Shown here piece after piece: positions 21,643 to 30,675 of a stretch of DNA of 33,217 nt. The stretch comes from VAXT01 sp964591295 (GTDB taxonomy: Bacteria; Actinomycetota; Thermoleophilia; Gaiellales; Gaiellaceae). How positions within the stretch are numbered: the first letter of the stretch is position 1; every line of letters begins with the position of its first letter. The notes beneath the pieces were generated by a model. It worked only from the letters and a program-made list of their open reading frames with translations, was not told the DNA's origin and ran no database searches. Made by a program: the position numbers and the translations under genes. The DNA is taken from NCBI GenBank assembly GCA_964591295.1, contig CAZQAG010000020.1:1-33217 (forward strand), in the 5' to 3' direction.

Positions 21643-23814
21643 CAGGTTGCCGCACTTGGGTGACTGGACGCATGAAGGGCAGCCGCTCTCGCAGGGACAG
21701 CCCGCGAGCATCTTGGCCGTGTCCTCGACCCAGCCCTCGAAGGCTTCGAACCCGCGCTCGGTGATCCCGACGCCTCCGGAGTGGCCGTCGTAGACGAAGA
21801 CCGTCGGCCGCCCGGTCTGGAAGTGGAGGTTCGTCGACAGGCCGCCGATGTCCCAGCGGTCGCACATCGCCCAGAGCGGGAGGATCGCGATCATCGCGTG
21901 CTCGGCTGCGTGCAGCGTGCCGAGCAGGCGGGGCATCTCCTCGAGCCCGGCGAGCTGTTCGGGCTCCGGGACGTACCAGACGGCCTCGGTGTCGAAGGTC
22001 GTCTCCGGGAGGTCGAGTTGGACGAGGTCGAGCGTGGATTGGTCGCGGATCGAGCGCTTCTGGTACGCGATCACCTGCTCGGTGACGCTGACGAGCCCGA
22101 AGGCAAGCTCGAGGCCGAGCCGCCGCTCGGTGCGGAGCGTCTCCTCGATCGCGGTCGTCGTGTCCTTCTTCGTCTGCGTGTAGTAGTCGCCGGCGAACGG
22201 CTCGACGAGGGCGCTCCGGGCCGCCAGGTCGAGTGCGACCACCCGATAGCTCTCGCCGAGGTGGAGGTAGATGGCCCCCTCGTGGACGGTCGAGTAGGCG
22301 CGCTCACGCTCGATCGTGCCGAGCACCGAGCCCGTGTCGGTGGTGACGACGGTGAAGATGTCCGGGCTCGTCGAGCGGAGGCCGAAGCGGCCCGCCGGGT
22401 AGTCGCGCCCAGCCCAGACGAAGCCGGCCTTCGTCTTCTCCAGATCGGGATGCTCGGCAGCGCGTCGGAGCGCCTCTGCGCCGAGTATCTCCACATCTGC
22501 CTCGTCGATCGGCGCCTCAAATGCGGCGGCTGCGACGTGCCCGTCGAGGACCCGCGTGTTCTCGTGGTCGAGGATTGCGGCTTCGACGCGTCGGCCGAGC
22601 AGCGTCTCGGGCTCCCGCATGAAGTACTGGTCGAGTGCGTCCTCGCTCGCGACGAGGACGGCGAGCCCGTGTCCACGGCGGCCGGCCCGGCCCCACTGCT
22701 GGCGGAGACTCGCCACGGTGCCGGGGAACCCGACCGAGATCACGCAGTCCAGCGCGCCCACGTCGATGCCGAGCTCGAGCGCGTTCGTCGCGCTGACGCC
22801 GAGGAGCTCGCCCGCGAAGAGCCGCTGCTCGATCTCGCGGCGCTGCGCAGGGGTGTAGCCGGCGCGGTAGGGCGAAAGCGCGGACGCGTCGCCGATCCGA
22901 TCTGCCGTGAACTTGTGGATCAGCTCGGCGGCGCGGCGGCTCTTGGCGAAGACCAGGGTACGTAGCCCTCGCTCCACGAGGTCGGCCATCAGCTTCGACG
23001 CCTCGGCCAGCGCGCTGCCACGCTCGCCGAGCTCCTCGTCAACCAGCGGTGGGTTCCAGAGCGCGACCGTCCGCTCGGCCTTCGGCGCTCCGTCCTCTCC
23101 GATCACGGTGAAGTCGAGACCCACGAGCGAGCCGGCGAGCTCGCCTGGATTGCCGATCGTCGCCGAGGCGAGCAGGAACTGCGGATCCGAACCGTAGATA
23201 CGCGCGAGCCGGCGGAGCCGTCGCAGGACGTTGCCGACGTGCGAGCCGAACACGCCCCGGTAGACGTGCGCCTCGTCCACGACGACGTAGCGCAGGTTCG
23301 AGAAGCAATCGCCCCAGCGATCGTGGTGTGGCAGGACGCCGACGTGGAGCATGTCCGGGTTGGTGAGGATCAGGTTCGACCACTTCCGGATCTGCCAGCG
23401 GCGCTCGCTCTCGGTGTCGCCGTCGTAGATCGCCGGCCGGATGCGCTTGACCTTCAACTCGTCGAGGGCGCGAACCTGGTCCTGCGCGAGCGCCTTGGTC
23501 GGATAGAGGTAGAGCGCGCGCTGCTTCGGGTCGTCGGCGATCGCCGCGAGCACGGGCAGGTTGAAGGCGAGGCTCTTGCCGCTCGCGGTGCCCGTCGCGA
23601 GCACCAAGTTCTCGCCGCGCGCCGCCGATTCCCACGCCTGCGCCTGGTGCGAGTAGAGCGTGTCGATCCCCCGGGCCTCGAGCCGCTCTCGCAGCGCGGC
23701 GGGCAAGTCAGAGGGCAGCGGTGCGGTAACGGGGTCGCGCGCCGGCTCGGACCCGAGATACGCGAGCTCCTCTCCCTGAAGCAGGTCGTCCCAACTCGCG
23801 ACTCTGGCGGCCAT
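21583..23814 (-). CDS. MrfA/YprA-type DEAD/DEAH helicase
   Basis: 743 residues from ATG at 23814. Helicase motifs: GTASGKS (I), PTKALAQDQ (Ia), VDEAHVY (II), SATIGN (III), and QQWGRAGRRG (VI). The C-terminal DUF1998-type region carries the four-Cys cluster CPCESGCPSCVQSPKCGN, a zinc-binding signature. MrfA is a DNA helicase for repair of mitomycin-type crosslinks and adducts. A TAGCAT box lies 8 nt upstream of the ATG, suggesting a leaderless transcript. The start is divergent from the TPP riboswitch, only about 20 bp away. Confidence 0.85.
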   Translation of the reverse strand: MAARVASWDDLLQGEELAYLGSEPARDPVTAPLPSDLPAALRERLEARGIDTLYSHQAQAWESAARGENLVLATGTASGKSLAFNLPVLAAIADDPKQRALYLYPTKALAQDQVRALDELKVKRIRPAIYDGDTESERRWQIRKWSNLILTNPDMLHVGVLPHHDRWGDCFSNLRYVVVDEAHVYRGVFGSHVGNVLRRLRRLARIYGSDPQFLLASATIGNPGELAGSLVGLDFTVIGEDGAPKAERTVALWNPPLVDEELGERGSALAEASKLMADLVERGLRTLVFAKSRRAAELIHKFTADRIGDASALSPYRAGYTPAQRREIEQRLFAGELLGVSATNALELGIDVGALDCVISVGFPGTVASLRQQWGRAGRRGHGLAVLVASEDALDQYFMREPETLLGRRVEAAILDHENTRVLDGHVAAAAFEAPIDEADVEILGAEALRRAAEHPDLEKTKAGFVWAGRDYPAGRFGLRSTSPDIFTVVTTDTGSVLGTIERERAYSTVHEGAIYLHLGESYRVVALDLAARSALVEPFAGDYYTQTKKDTTTAIEETLRTERRLGLELAFGLVSVTEQVIAYQKRSIRDQSTLDLVQLDLPETTFDTEAVWYVPEPEQLAGLEEMPRLLGTLHAAEHAMIAILPLWAMCDRWDIGGLSTNLHFQTGRPTVFVYDGHSGGVGITERGFEAFEGWVEDTAKMLAGCPCESGCPSCVQSPKCGNLNEPLDKAGALELLRRMLDA

Positions 23815-23835
23815 CCTCCCCGATGCTAGCCTTGG

Positions 23836-23913
23836 GCTACCGGGGTGCCTCGTCGCCGAGGCTGAGAACACACCCGCTGAACCTGATCCGGGTCATGCCG
23901 GCGAAGGGAGGGA
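23836..23913 (+). promoter_or_regulatory. TPP riboswitch
   Basis: The conserved blocks are all present in order: CCGGGGTGCC, a short P2/P3 stem, GGCTGAGAACACACCC (CUGAGA box), then ACCTGATCCGGGTCATGCCGGCGAAGGGA. The thiamine-kinase gene starts at the very end (ATG 23914), and the P1 3' strand contains the likely ribosome-binding site, so translation control by thiamine pyrophosphate is expected. The promoter must lie within the preceding ~30 bp beside the divergent helicase start; TAGCCT at 23827-23832 is a candidate -10. Confidence 0.95.
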
Positions 23914-24678
23914 ATGGCAGTTCCACGTTGTCTGACGATTGCCGGGTCTGATTCCGGCGGGGGTGCGGGCATTCAGGCCGACTTGAAGGCCTTCGCGGCC
24001 GCCGGCTGCTTCGGGACGAGCGCGATCGTCGCGCTCACGGCGCAGAACACTCTGGGCGTCACTGCCGTTCAGGAGCTGCCGCCGGGGTTCGTCCGGGCGC
24101 AGCTCGACGCGGTCTTCGACGACATCGGCGTCGACGCTGCGAAGACGGGCATGCTCTTCTCCCGGGATCTGATCGAGACCGTCGCCGATTTTCTCGGCGA
24201 GCACCCGGTGCCGCTCGTCGTCGACCCGGTGATGGTGGCGAGCTCCGGCGCGAAGCTCCTGCAGGACGACGCCGTCCAGACCCTTGTCGGCAGGCTGTTC
24301 CCGCTCGCGACCGTAGTGACGCCGAACCTCCCCGAGGCCGAGGCGCTCGCGGATCGCAGCGGCTCTCGGGGGGAGCTTGCCGAGCGGATCCACGAGCTCG
24401 GCGCACCAGCCGTGATCGTCACGGGCGGACATGGCGACGACGCTGTCGACCACCTCTTCGACGGCCGCGAGCACGTCGAGATCGAGGTCGAGCGGCACGA
24501 CGTCAAAGCCACCCACGGGGCAGGCTGTACGCACTCGGCGACTCTGGCCGCGCTCCTTGCTCGCGGCGAGAGCCTCGAGGAGGCTGCGCGAGGGGCCGCG
24601 CAGATCGCGTCCGAAGCGGTGCGGAACGGGCTCGTGGAGATCGGGGCCGGGGAAGGGCCGGTCAACGTCTTCGCATGA
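23914..24678 (+). CDS. thiD: Hydroxymethylpyrimidine/phosphomethylpyrimidine kinase
   Basis: 254 residues of the ribokinase-like fold. TIAGSDSGGGAGIQADLKAF at the N-terminus, VDPVMVASSG and the catalytic anion-hole THGAGCTHSATLAA near the C-terminus are all ThiD signatures. It phosphorylates HMP and HMP-phosphate to HMP-pyrophosphate in thiamine synthesis. First gene after the TPP riboswitch; its last bases overlap the thiM ATG (ATGA at 24675-24678). Confidence 0.95.
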   Translation: MAVPRCLTIAGSDSGGGAGIQADLKAFAAAGCFGTSAIVALTAQNTLGVTAVQELPPGFVRAQLDAVFDDIGVDAAKTGMLFSRDLIETVADFLGEHPVPLVVDPVMVASSGAKLLQDDAVQTLVGRLFPLATVVTPNLPEAEALADRSGSRGELAERIHELGAPAVIVTGGHGDDAVDHLFDGREHVEIEVERHDVKATHGAGCTHSATLAALLARGESLEEAARGAAQIASEAVRNGLVEIGAGEGPVNVFA

Positions 24679-25466
24679 GAACCGGAGCAGACCTTGCAGC
24701 GATCCGGGAGCGAAAGCCGCTCGTCCACCAGATCACCAACTACGTCGTCATGAACGAGACGGCGAACGCGACGCTTGCTCTCGGCGCTCTGCCCGTTATG
24801 GCACACGCGGTCGAGGAGGTCGAGGAGATGGCCTCCGTCGCCGGAGCCCTCGTTCTCAACATCGGGACGCTCTCGAAGCCCTGGATCGAGGCGATGCTGC
24901 TCGCCGCGGGAGCCGCGAACCGGGCAGGCGTGCCGGTGGTTCTCGATCCGGTCGGCGCAGGTGCGACGAAGCTCCGCACCGAGACGGCGAAGCGGATCCT
25001 CGACGAGGCTGAGATCGCAGTCGTGCGCGGCAACGCTGCCGAGGTGGCGACCTTGGCGGGGCGGCAGGCGGAGATCCGCGGCGTCGAGTCGATCGGAGTG
25101 AGTGATTCCGGCGCGGAGCTTGCCAAGGCCGCTGCCTCGGCGCTCGGCTGTGTGGCCGCCGTCACCGGGCCTGTCGACCACGTTTCCGACGGCGAGCGCG
25201 TGGTGGCAGTTGCCAACGGCCACGAGCTGCTCGCGACCGTGACCGGGACCGGCTGCATGTCGACGGCGATCACCGGGTGCTTCCTCGCCGTCGCGCCGAA
25301 TCGCCCACTCGATGCGGCCGCGGAAGCGCTCGTCGCCTTCGGCGTCGCGGGCGAGGACGCGGCAAAGGGCGCCAAGGGGCCGGGCACCTTCCACGCCGCC
25401 CTCTACGACGCGCTCTACAACCTCGATCCCGGAACGATCGACGATCGAGCCAGGGCGGAGGGATGA
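24675..25466 (+). CDS. thiM: Hydroxyethylthiazole kinase
   Basis: 263 residues. VHQITNYVVMNETANATLALGALPVMAHA, NIGTL, LDPVGAGATKLRT and the ATP-site GTGCMSTAI are typical of ThiM, which phosphorylates hydroxyethylthiazole in the salvage route. Coupled to thiD by ATGA and to thiE by ATGA. The presence of thiM and thiD without thiC or thiG here points to at least salvage of both thiamine moieties at this locus. Confidence 0.95.
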   Translation: MRTGADLAAIRERKPLVHQITNYVVMNETANATLALGALPVMAHAVEEVEEMASVAGALVLNIGTLSKPWIEAMLLAAGAANRAGVPVVLDPVGAGATKLRTETAKRILDEAEIAVVRGNAAEVATLAGRQAEIRGVESIGVSDSGAELAKAAASALGCVAAVTGPVDHVSDGERVVAVANGHELLATVTGTGCMSTAITGCFLAVAPNRPLDAAAEALVAFGVAGEDAAKGAKGPGTFHAALYDALYNLDPGTIDDRARAEG

Positions 25467-26011
25467 GGCTGCACGCGATCGTCACCGACATCGAGACGGC
25501 TCGGGCCGCGGTCGAGGGCGGCGCGACCGTCGTCCAGCTGCGGCTGAAGGGCGCGACGACCGAGGAGGTGGTCGAGGCGGGGCGACCTTTCGGTGATCTG
25601 CCCGCGACGTTCGTCGTCAACGACGACGTCGAGGCGGCGATCGCTCTGGACGCCGACGGTGTCCATCTGGGGCAGGACGACGAGGGCGCCGAGCGGGCGA
25701 TCGAAGCGGGGCTGCTCCTGGGGATCTCCGCCTCGAGCGTCGAGGAGGCACGGACCGGGCAGGCTGCCGGGGCGGCCTACGTCGGCGCCGGCCCGGTCTG
25801 GGCGACGCCGTCGAAACCGGATGCCGACCCGCCAATCGGCCTCGAGGGTCTGGCGGCGATCTGCGACGCGGTGTCGATTCCGGTCGTCGCGATCGGAGGG
25901 GTCGACGCGTCGAACGCCGGCGAGTGCCTGGCCTCGGGCGCGGCTGGAGTCGCGGTCGTGAGAGCCGCCACGGATGCGAAGGCCGTCAGTGAGGCTCTCG
26001 GAGCTCGGTGA
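25463..26011 (+). CDS. thiE: Thiamine-phosphate synthase
   Basis: 182 residues from the ATG overlapping the thiM stop. TIM-barrel signatures: VQLRLKGATTEE, FVVNDDVEAAIALDADGVHLGQDD, GISASSVEEA, YVGAGPVWATPSK and VVAIGGVDASNAGE. It joins HMP-pyrophosphate and thiazole phosphate to thiamine phosphate. It is short for the family (usually about 210 residues) because the N-terminal region is reduced; the pyrophosphate-binding and catalytic segments are intact. Confidence 0.95.
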   Translation: MRLHAIVTDIETARAAVEGGATVVQLRLKGATTEEVVEAGRPFGDLPATFVVNDDVEAAIALDADGVHLGQDDEGAERAIEAGLLLGISASSVEEARTGQAAGAAYVGAGPVWATPSKPDADPPIGLEGLAAICDAVSIPVVAIGGVDASNAGECLASGAAGVAVVRAATDAKAVSEALGAR

Positions 26012-26828
26012 GCTCGGCCTGCTGGCCGAGCTCGAGCAGCGCGGCTTGGCCCGTGGTATCGAGAACGACGCCGCGCAGCTCGAAGGCGACCTCGTCGTCA
26101 CGCAGGACGCGCTCGTCGAAGGCGTTCACTTTCGACTGGACTGGACGACCTACCGCGACCTCGGCTACAAGGCGGCCGCCGTCAACCTGAGCGATCTCGC
26201 CGCGTCCGGCGCGGAGCCGGAGGCACTGCTCGTCAGCCTCGGTGCTCCGGAGGAGACTGAGCTCGACGACGTGCTCGAGCTTTACGCCGGGCTGAACGAG
26301 CCGGGTGTCCCGGTCGTCGGCGGCGACACGACCCGCGCCGGGTCGCTGTACCTTTCCGTCACGGCGCTCGGCCGGTCGAAACGCGTGCCGGGGCGGGACG
26401 GGGCGCGGTCGGGGGACCTGCTCGTCGTGACGGGGCCGCTCGGCGCCGCCGGCGCCGCTTTCCGAGAGGGCCGCCACTCGCGACCCCCGCTTCGGCTCGA
26501 GGAGGGTCGCCGGCTCGCGGCCGTCGCGCACGCGCTGATCGACGTCTCGGACGGGCTCGCCGCCGATGGGGGCCATCTCGCTCGTCGCTCCGGATGCCGC
26601 CTCGTGATCGAACTCGAACGCGTTCCTCTCGCTCCGGGCGCGACCGTGGACGATCTCGGGTTCGGCGAGGACTACGAGCTACTCGCCGCGACTGCCGATC
26701 CGATCGAGTTCGCGGTGATCGGACGCTGCGAGGAGGGAACAGGGCTCGAAATCCGTCTCGACGGGAATCGCGTAGCTCTGTCGGGTTGGGACCACTTCGG
26801 CGGGCAAGGGGTAGGCAACTTGCGCTGA
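25989..26828 (+). CDS. thiL: Thiamine-monophosphate kinase
   Basis: 279 residues from GTG at 25989, overlapping thiE by 23 bases; an ATG at 25974 is also in frame. NDAAQLEGDLVVTQDALVEGVHF, the AAVNLSDLAASGAEPEALLVSL block, VVGGDTTRAG, VTGPLGAAGAA and IDVSDGLAADGGHLA are the PurM-like ThiL motifs. It makes thiamine pyrophosphate, the ligand of the riboswitch, from thiamine phosphate. Last thiamine gene of the operon. Confidence 0.95.
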   Translation: MRLSELGELGLLAELEQRGLARGIENDAAQLEGDLVVTQDALVEGVHFRLDWTTYRDLGYKAAAVNLSDLAASGAEPEALLVSLGAPEETELDDVLELYAGLNEPGVPVVGGDTTRAGSLYLSVTALGRSKRVPGRDGARSGDLLVVTGPLGAAGAAFREGRHSRPPLRLEEGRRLAAVAHALIDVSDGLAADGGHLARRSGCRLVIELERVPLAPGATVDDLGFGEDYELLAATADPIEFAVIGRCEEGTGLEIRLDGNRVALSGWDHFGGQGVGNLR

Positions 26829-26856
26829 TCCGCGTGAGCGACAAGGCTATGCGGCA

Positions 26857-27903
26857 GTGCTGGCCTTCGTAGCCGGGCGGCTCGTGTGGACGGTGATGCT
26901 CGTGTTCGTGATCAGCGTGATCACGTTCGCCCTCTTCTTCGCCCTCCCGCCTAACCAGCCTGGGTCGAATCGACAGGGGCAGGTCACGCCGAACCTGCAG
27001 GTGCAGTTCAACCTCGACGGTCGTGCGTCCTTCGCGGGGGAATACAGGCATTTCCTCGACCGCGTGGTGCGGCACGGCGACCTCGGCCGCTCGCTCCGGC
27101 AGCCACGTTCCGTGCGGGAGATCATCGGCAAGGCTCTGCCGGTGACGGCGTCGCTCGTGATCGGCGGGACGATCGTCTGCCTCGTGCTCGCCTTCTCGAT
27201 CGGATTGCTCTCGGCGCTACGGCCGCGCTCGCTGCTGGACAAGGGCCTGATGGTCTTCGTCCTGATCGGGATCTCCGTGCATCCGGTCTGGCTCTCGCTC
27301 GTGTTCTCGTACCTGCTCGGGTTCAAGCTGCAGGCCTTCCCGGTCGCCGGCTACTGCGACTTCTTCTACCACCCGTCGGGCTCGAGTCTCTGCGGCGGCC
27401 CGAGGTACTGGGCGTATCACATGATCCTTCCGTGGTTCACCTTCGCGCTCCTGTTTGCGGCGCTCTACGCACGGATGATCAGAGCCGGTGTGCTCGAAGC
27501 GCTGAACGAGGATTACGTGCGCACCGCCTGGGCGAAGGGAGCGGGAACCTGGCGGGTGCTGCGGCGGCACGCGCTTCGCAACGCGCTTCTGCCGGTGATC
27601 TCGATACTCGGCATGAACATGGGGCTCGCATTCGGCGGCGCGCTCTTCATCGAGACGGCCTTCCAGCTGCCCGGGATGGGACAGGTGCTCTACCGGGCGC
27701 TGACGAGTAGTGACCTGCCGGTGATCATGGGCGTTGTGCTCGTCGTCAGCGTCGCGATCACGATCGCAAACACGATCGCGGACGTGGTCTACTGCCTGAT
27801 CGATCCCCGCATGGGCTTCCGCAGGTTGCGGGTAAGCGGCTTTTCGGGGGCGATTGGCTGGCGCCTGCGGCCGAGGCCGCAGATCACGGAGTCGCGGCCG
27901 TAG
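26857..27903 (+). CDS. DppB/OppB-type ABC transporter permease (orphan)
   Basis: 348 residues from GTG at 26857. An N-terminal transmembrane helix (about 5-30) is followed by a periplasmic region with FNLDGRASFAGEYRHFL and then five further membrane segments. The cytoplasmic EAA loop is DYVRTAWAKGAGTWRVLRRHALRNALLPV. It matches the first permease of dipeptide/oligopeptide/nickel importers. No DppC partner, ATPase or binding protein is nearby, and it lies 28 bp after thiL in the same direction, so it could be under the same riboswitch-controlled transcript. The 3' end overlaps the convergent thioredoxin gene by 20 bases. Confidence 0.8.
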   Translation: MLAFVAGRLVWTVMLVFVISVITFALFFALPPNQPGSNRQGQVTPNLQVQFNLDGRASFAGEYRHFLDRVVRHGDLGRSLRQPRSVREIIGKALPVTASLVIGGTIVCLVLAFSIGLLSALRPRSLLDKGLMVFVLIGISVHPVWLSLVFSYLLGFKLQAFPVAGYCDFFYHPSGSSLCGGPRYWAYHMILPWFTFALLFAALYARMIRAGVLEALNEDYVRTAWAKGAGTWRVLRRHALRNALLPVISILGMNMGLAFGGALFIETAFQLPGMGQVLYRALTSSDLPVIMGVVLVVSVAITIANTIADVVYCLIDPRMGFRRLRVSGFSGAIGWRLRPRPQITESRP

Positions 27904-28219
27904 GGCCGAGCCAGGACGCCCAGGCCCGCTCGTAGTGAGAGCGCGAGCGTGCGCCCACGACGCTCTCGCGTGCCTCGCCGCCCTCGAAGAGGATCGCCGT
28001 AGGGATCGAGAGGACGCCGTACCGGGCTGCAGTCTCGAAGTTCTCGTCGATGTTCAGCTTTGCGAACTCGACGCGGCCGGCGGTCTCCTCGGCGAGGTCG
28101 GCCAGGATCGGCTCGACGGCCTTGCACGGCCCGCACCAGGGAGCCCAGAAGTCGACGACGACCGGGCGATCGGCCTCGAGCACCTCGTGCTCGAACGTCT
28201 CGTCGGTCAGCTCGCGCAT
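27884..28219 (-). CDS. trxA: Thioredoxin
   Basis: 111 residues. WAPWCGPCKAVEPI holds the redox-active CGPC, and the cis-Pro is in YGVLSIPTAILFEGG. The length is normal for a cytosolic thioredoxin and there is no signal peptide. It reduces disulfides using thioredoxin reductase. Downstream of the glycosyltransferase gene on the same strand, with a 10-bp gap. Confidence 0.9.
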   Translation of the reverse strand: MRELTDETFEHEVLEADRPVVVDFWAPWCGPCKAVEPILADLAEETAGRVEFAKLNIDENFETAARYGVLSIPTAILFEGGEARESVVGARSRSHYERAWASWLGPTAATP

Positions 28220-28229
28220 CGGTCGGAGG

Positions 28230-28958
28230 CTACAGGCGCCCGCTGAGCGCGCGCAGCCGTAGGATCGGGACCTTCCAGATCGCCTCGAGGACGATCGACT
28301 TGCTCATCTTCGAGCCGCCCACCTCGCGATCGGCGAACGTGATCGGTACCTCGACCACACGGAAGCCCGCTCTCAGCGTCCGGTAGGTCGTCTCGATCTG
28401 AAACGCGTAGCCGAGCGACGAGATGTCGTCCAGGTCGATCGTCTCCAGCACCTCGCGCCGGTAGCACTTGAAGCCGCCTGTGAGGTCGCGGACGCCGAGC
28501 TGTAGGAGCACCTGGGCGTACAACGAGCCGCCGCGTGAGATGAAGCGGCGCACGAACCCCCAGTTCCGGGTTCCGCCACCTTGCACGTACCTGGAGCCGA
28601 GTACCAGGTCTGCGTCCTCGGCCGCCGCAGCCAGGCGCGGCACGTCTTCCGGGTTGTGCGAGAAGTCGCAGTCCATCTCGAAAACCAGGTCCGCTCCCAG
28701 CTCGAGCGCGCGTCGAAAGCCCGCGAGATAGGCGGGGCCGAGGCCTTCCTTGTGCTCCCGATGCAACACGTGAACGCGGTCGTCCTCGCCGGCAAGGCGA
28801 TCGGCGATCTGTCCAGTCCCGTCGGGAGAGTTGTCGTCGATCACGAGCATGTGCAGGTCGTCGAGGTCCAGGCGGCGAAGTGCCGCGACCATCGACTCGA
28901 GATTCTCGCGCTCGTTGTAGGTGGGGAGGCAGATCAGGTGGCGCACGGCCCCTATCAT
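28230..28958 (-). CDS. Polyprenol monophosphomannose synthase (Dpm1-type GT2)
   Basis: 242 residues from ATG at 28958. ICLPTYNERENLESMV, VIDDNSPDGTGQIAD, HREHKEGLGPAYLAGF, EMDCDFSHNPEDV, and GSRYVQGGGTRNW are conserved motifs of the Dpm1 group, which transfers mannose (or another hexose) from GDP-sugar to polyprenol phosphate for envelope glycans. There is no C-terminal membrane domain. The start is divergent from polX, 7 bp away. Confidence 0.85.
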   Translation of the reverse strand: MIGAVRHLICLPTYNERENLESMVAALRRLDLDDLHMLVIDDNSPDGTGQIADRLAGEDDRVHVLHREHKEGLGPAYLAGFRRALELGADLVFEMDCDFSHNPEDVPRLAAAAEDADLVLGSRYVQGGGTRNWGFVRRFISRGGSLYAQVLLQLGVRDLTGGFKCYRREVLETIDLDDISSLGYAFQIETTYRTLRAGFRVVEVPITFADREVGGSKMSKSIVLEAIWKVPILRLRALSGRL

Positions 28959-28965
28959 CGTCGGG

Positions 28966-30675
28966 GTGGCGAAATCACTCCCCCGCAACGCAGAAGTAGC
29001 TGACCAGTTCGACCTGCTGGCCGATTTCCTCGAGCTCGAGGGCAGCGACCAGTTTCGGCCGCTCGCCTATCGCCGTGCTGCGCAGCGCATGCGCGAGACG
29101 GGTGGCTCGATTGCGCAGCTCGCGCTCGACGGACGTGCAAAGGACCTGTCCGGGATCGGCAAGACGATCGAGGAGAAGATCGTCCAGATCGTCCAGGGCG
29201 GCACGATCGAGGCGCTCGCCAAGCGGCAGGCCCTCGTCCCGCCGGACGTCGTCGCGTTCATGCACCTCCCCGGTCTCGGGCCGAAGACGGCGCGACGCAT
29301 CTGGCAGGAGCTCGGCGTCTCGACGATCGACGAGCTGAAGCAGGCCGCCGAGTCGGAGCGGCTGCGCACGCTGAGCGGCCTGGGGCCGAAGACGGAGGAG
29401 AACGTCTTGAAGGCGCTTGCCACGCCGCGCAAGGAAATCGAGCGCAAGCCGCTCCTCGGCCAGGCGCTGCCCGCCGTTCGAGCCGTCGTCTCGGTGCTCC
29501 GGGAGCACCCCACGGCCGAGCAGGTGAGCGAGGCCGGGAGCGTCCGTCGCCTGAAGGAGCAGGTGCGCGACCTCGACATCATCGCCACGGCCGGCGACCC
29601 CTCCGCGCTGATCGAGTACTTCACGCAGCTCCCATGGGTCGACGAGGTCGTCGCGAAGGGCAGGACGAAGGCGACGGTGGTCTCCAACGACGGCTTGCGC
29701 TTCGATCTGCGCGTCGTCCCTCCAGAGAGCTACGGCAACCTTCTCCAGCATTTCACGGGCTCGAAGCAGCACAACGTCGCGCTCCGGGAGGAAGCCGTCC
29801 GCCGCAAGCTCTCGATCTCCGAGTACGGCGTCCAGGACGTGGAGACCGGCAAGGTGCACACCGACCGCACCGAGGAGGGCCTCTACAAGCGCCTCGGCTA
29901 CGCCTGGATCCCGCCCGAGCTCCGCGAGAACATGGGCGAGCTCGAAGCGGCGCGCGAGGGGAAGCTTCCGACGCTCGTCGAGCTCGCGGACATCCGCGGC
30001 GACATGCACACCCACTCGACGTGGTCCTCGGACGGGCGCAACACGATCGAGGAGATGGCGGCCGAGGCCCGTCGGCTGGGCCGTTCGTACATGGTCGTCA
30101 CCGACCACTCGCACTACCTTCGCGAGGGCCGGATGGAGGCGCAGAACCGCGAGATCGAGAAGCTGCAGGAGGACCTCGGCCGATTCAAGCTCCTGAAGGG
30201 GGTGGAGGTGAACATCAAGACGGACGGGTCGATCGACGTGCGCGACGAGGTGGTCGCGGATCGCGACTGGGTGATGGCGTCCGTGCACTCCGGCTTCAAC
30301 AACGACCTCACCGAGCGCGTGCTGGCCGCGATGGAGAACCCGCACGTGGATTGCATCGGGCACCTCACCGGCCGCAAGCTGAACCGCCGCGGCCCTGCCG
30401 ACATCGACCTGGAACGGGTCGTCGAGAAGGCGCTCGAAACCGGAACGTTCCTCGAGATCAACGCGCAACCCGACCGGCTCGACCTGCGAGATGCGCATGC
30501 GCGTCTCGCCGGCAAGGCGGGAGTGAAGATCGTCATCTCGAGTGACGCTCATCAGACCAGCGCGCTCTCGAACCTCGAGTTCGGCGTCGCCCAAGCGCGA
30601 CGGGCTTGGCTTGGGCCGGATCAGATCCTCAACACCCGTCCCTGGGGCGAGGTCAAGAAGCTCCTCAAGAAATGA
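28966..30675 (+). CDS. polX: DNA polymerase X with PHP domain
   Basis: 569 residues from GTG at 28966. N-terminal helix-hairpin-helix repeats (LSGIGKTIEEKI, LPGLGPKTARRI, LSGLGPKTEENV), then the family X nucleotidyltransferase with GSVRRLKEQVRDLDII, then a C-terminal PHP domain with RGDMHTHSTWSSDG, VTDHSHY, GHLTGRKL and ISSDAH. PolX fills gaps in base-excision and end-joining repair, and its PHP domain is a Mn-dependent 3'-5' exonuclease. It lacks a good ribosome-binding site. Its TGA overlaps the ATG of the HAD gene. Confidence 0.95.
   Translation: MAKSLPRNAEVADQFDLLADFLELEGSDQFRPLAYRRAAQRMRETGGSIAQLALDGRAKDLSGIGKTIEEKIVQIVQGGTIEALAKRQALVPPDVVAFMHLPGLGPKTARRIWQELGVSTIDELKQAAESERLRTLSGLGPKTEENVLKALATPRKEIERKPLLGQALPAVRAVVSVLREHPTAEQVSEAGSVRRLKEQVRDLDIIATAGDPSALIEYFTQLPWVDEVVAKGRTKATVVSNDGLRFDLRVVPPESYGNLLQHFTGSKQHNVALREEAVRRKLSISEYGVQDVETGKVHTDRTEEGLYKRLGYAWIPPELRENMGELEAAREGKLPTLVELADIRGDMHTHSTWSSDGRNTIEEMAAEARRLGRSYMVVTDHSHYLREGRMEAQNREIEKLQEDLGRFKLLKGVEVNIKTDGSIDVRDEVVADRDWVMASVHSGFNNDLTERVLAAMENPHVDCIGHLTGRKLNRRGPADIDLERVVEKALETGTFLEINAQPDRLDLRDAHARLAGKAGVKIVISSDAHQTSALSNLEFGVAQARRAWLGPDQILNTRPWGEVKKLLKK

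Noticed and set aside
28975..30594. Long minus-strand frame of 539 codons opposite polX
   Set aside because: Typical antisense shadow in GC-rich DNA; PolX motifs are complete on the plus strand.
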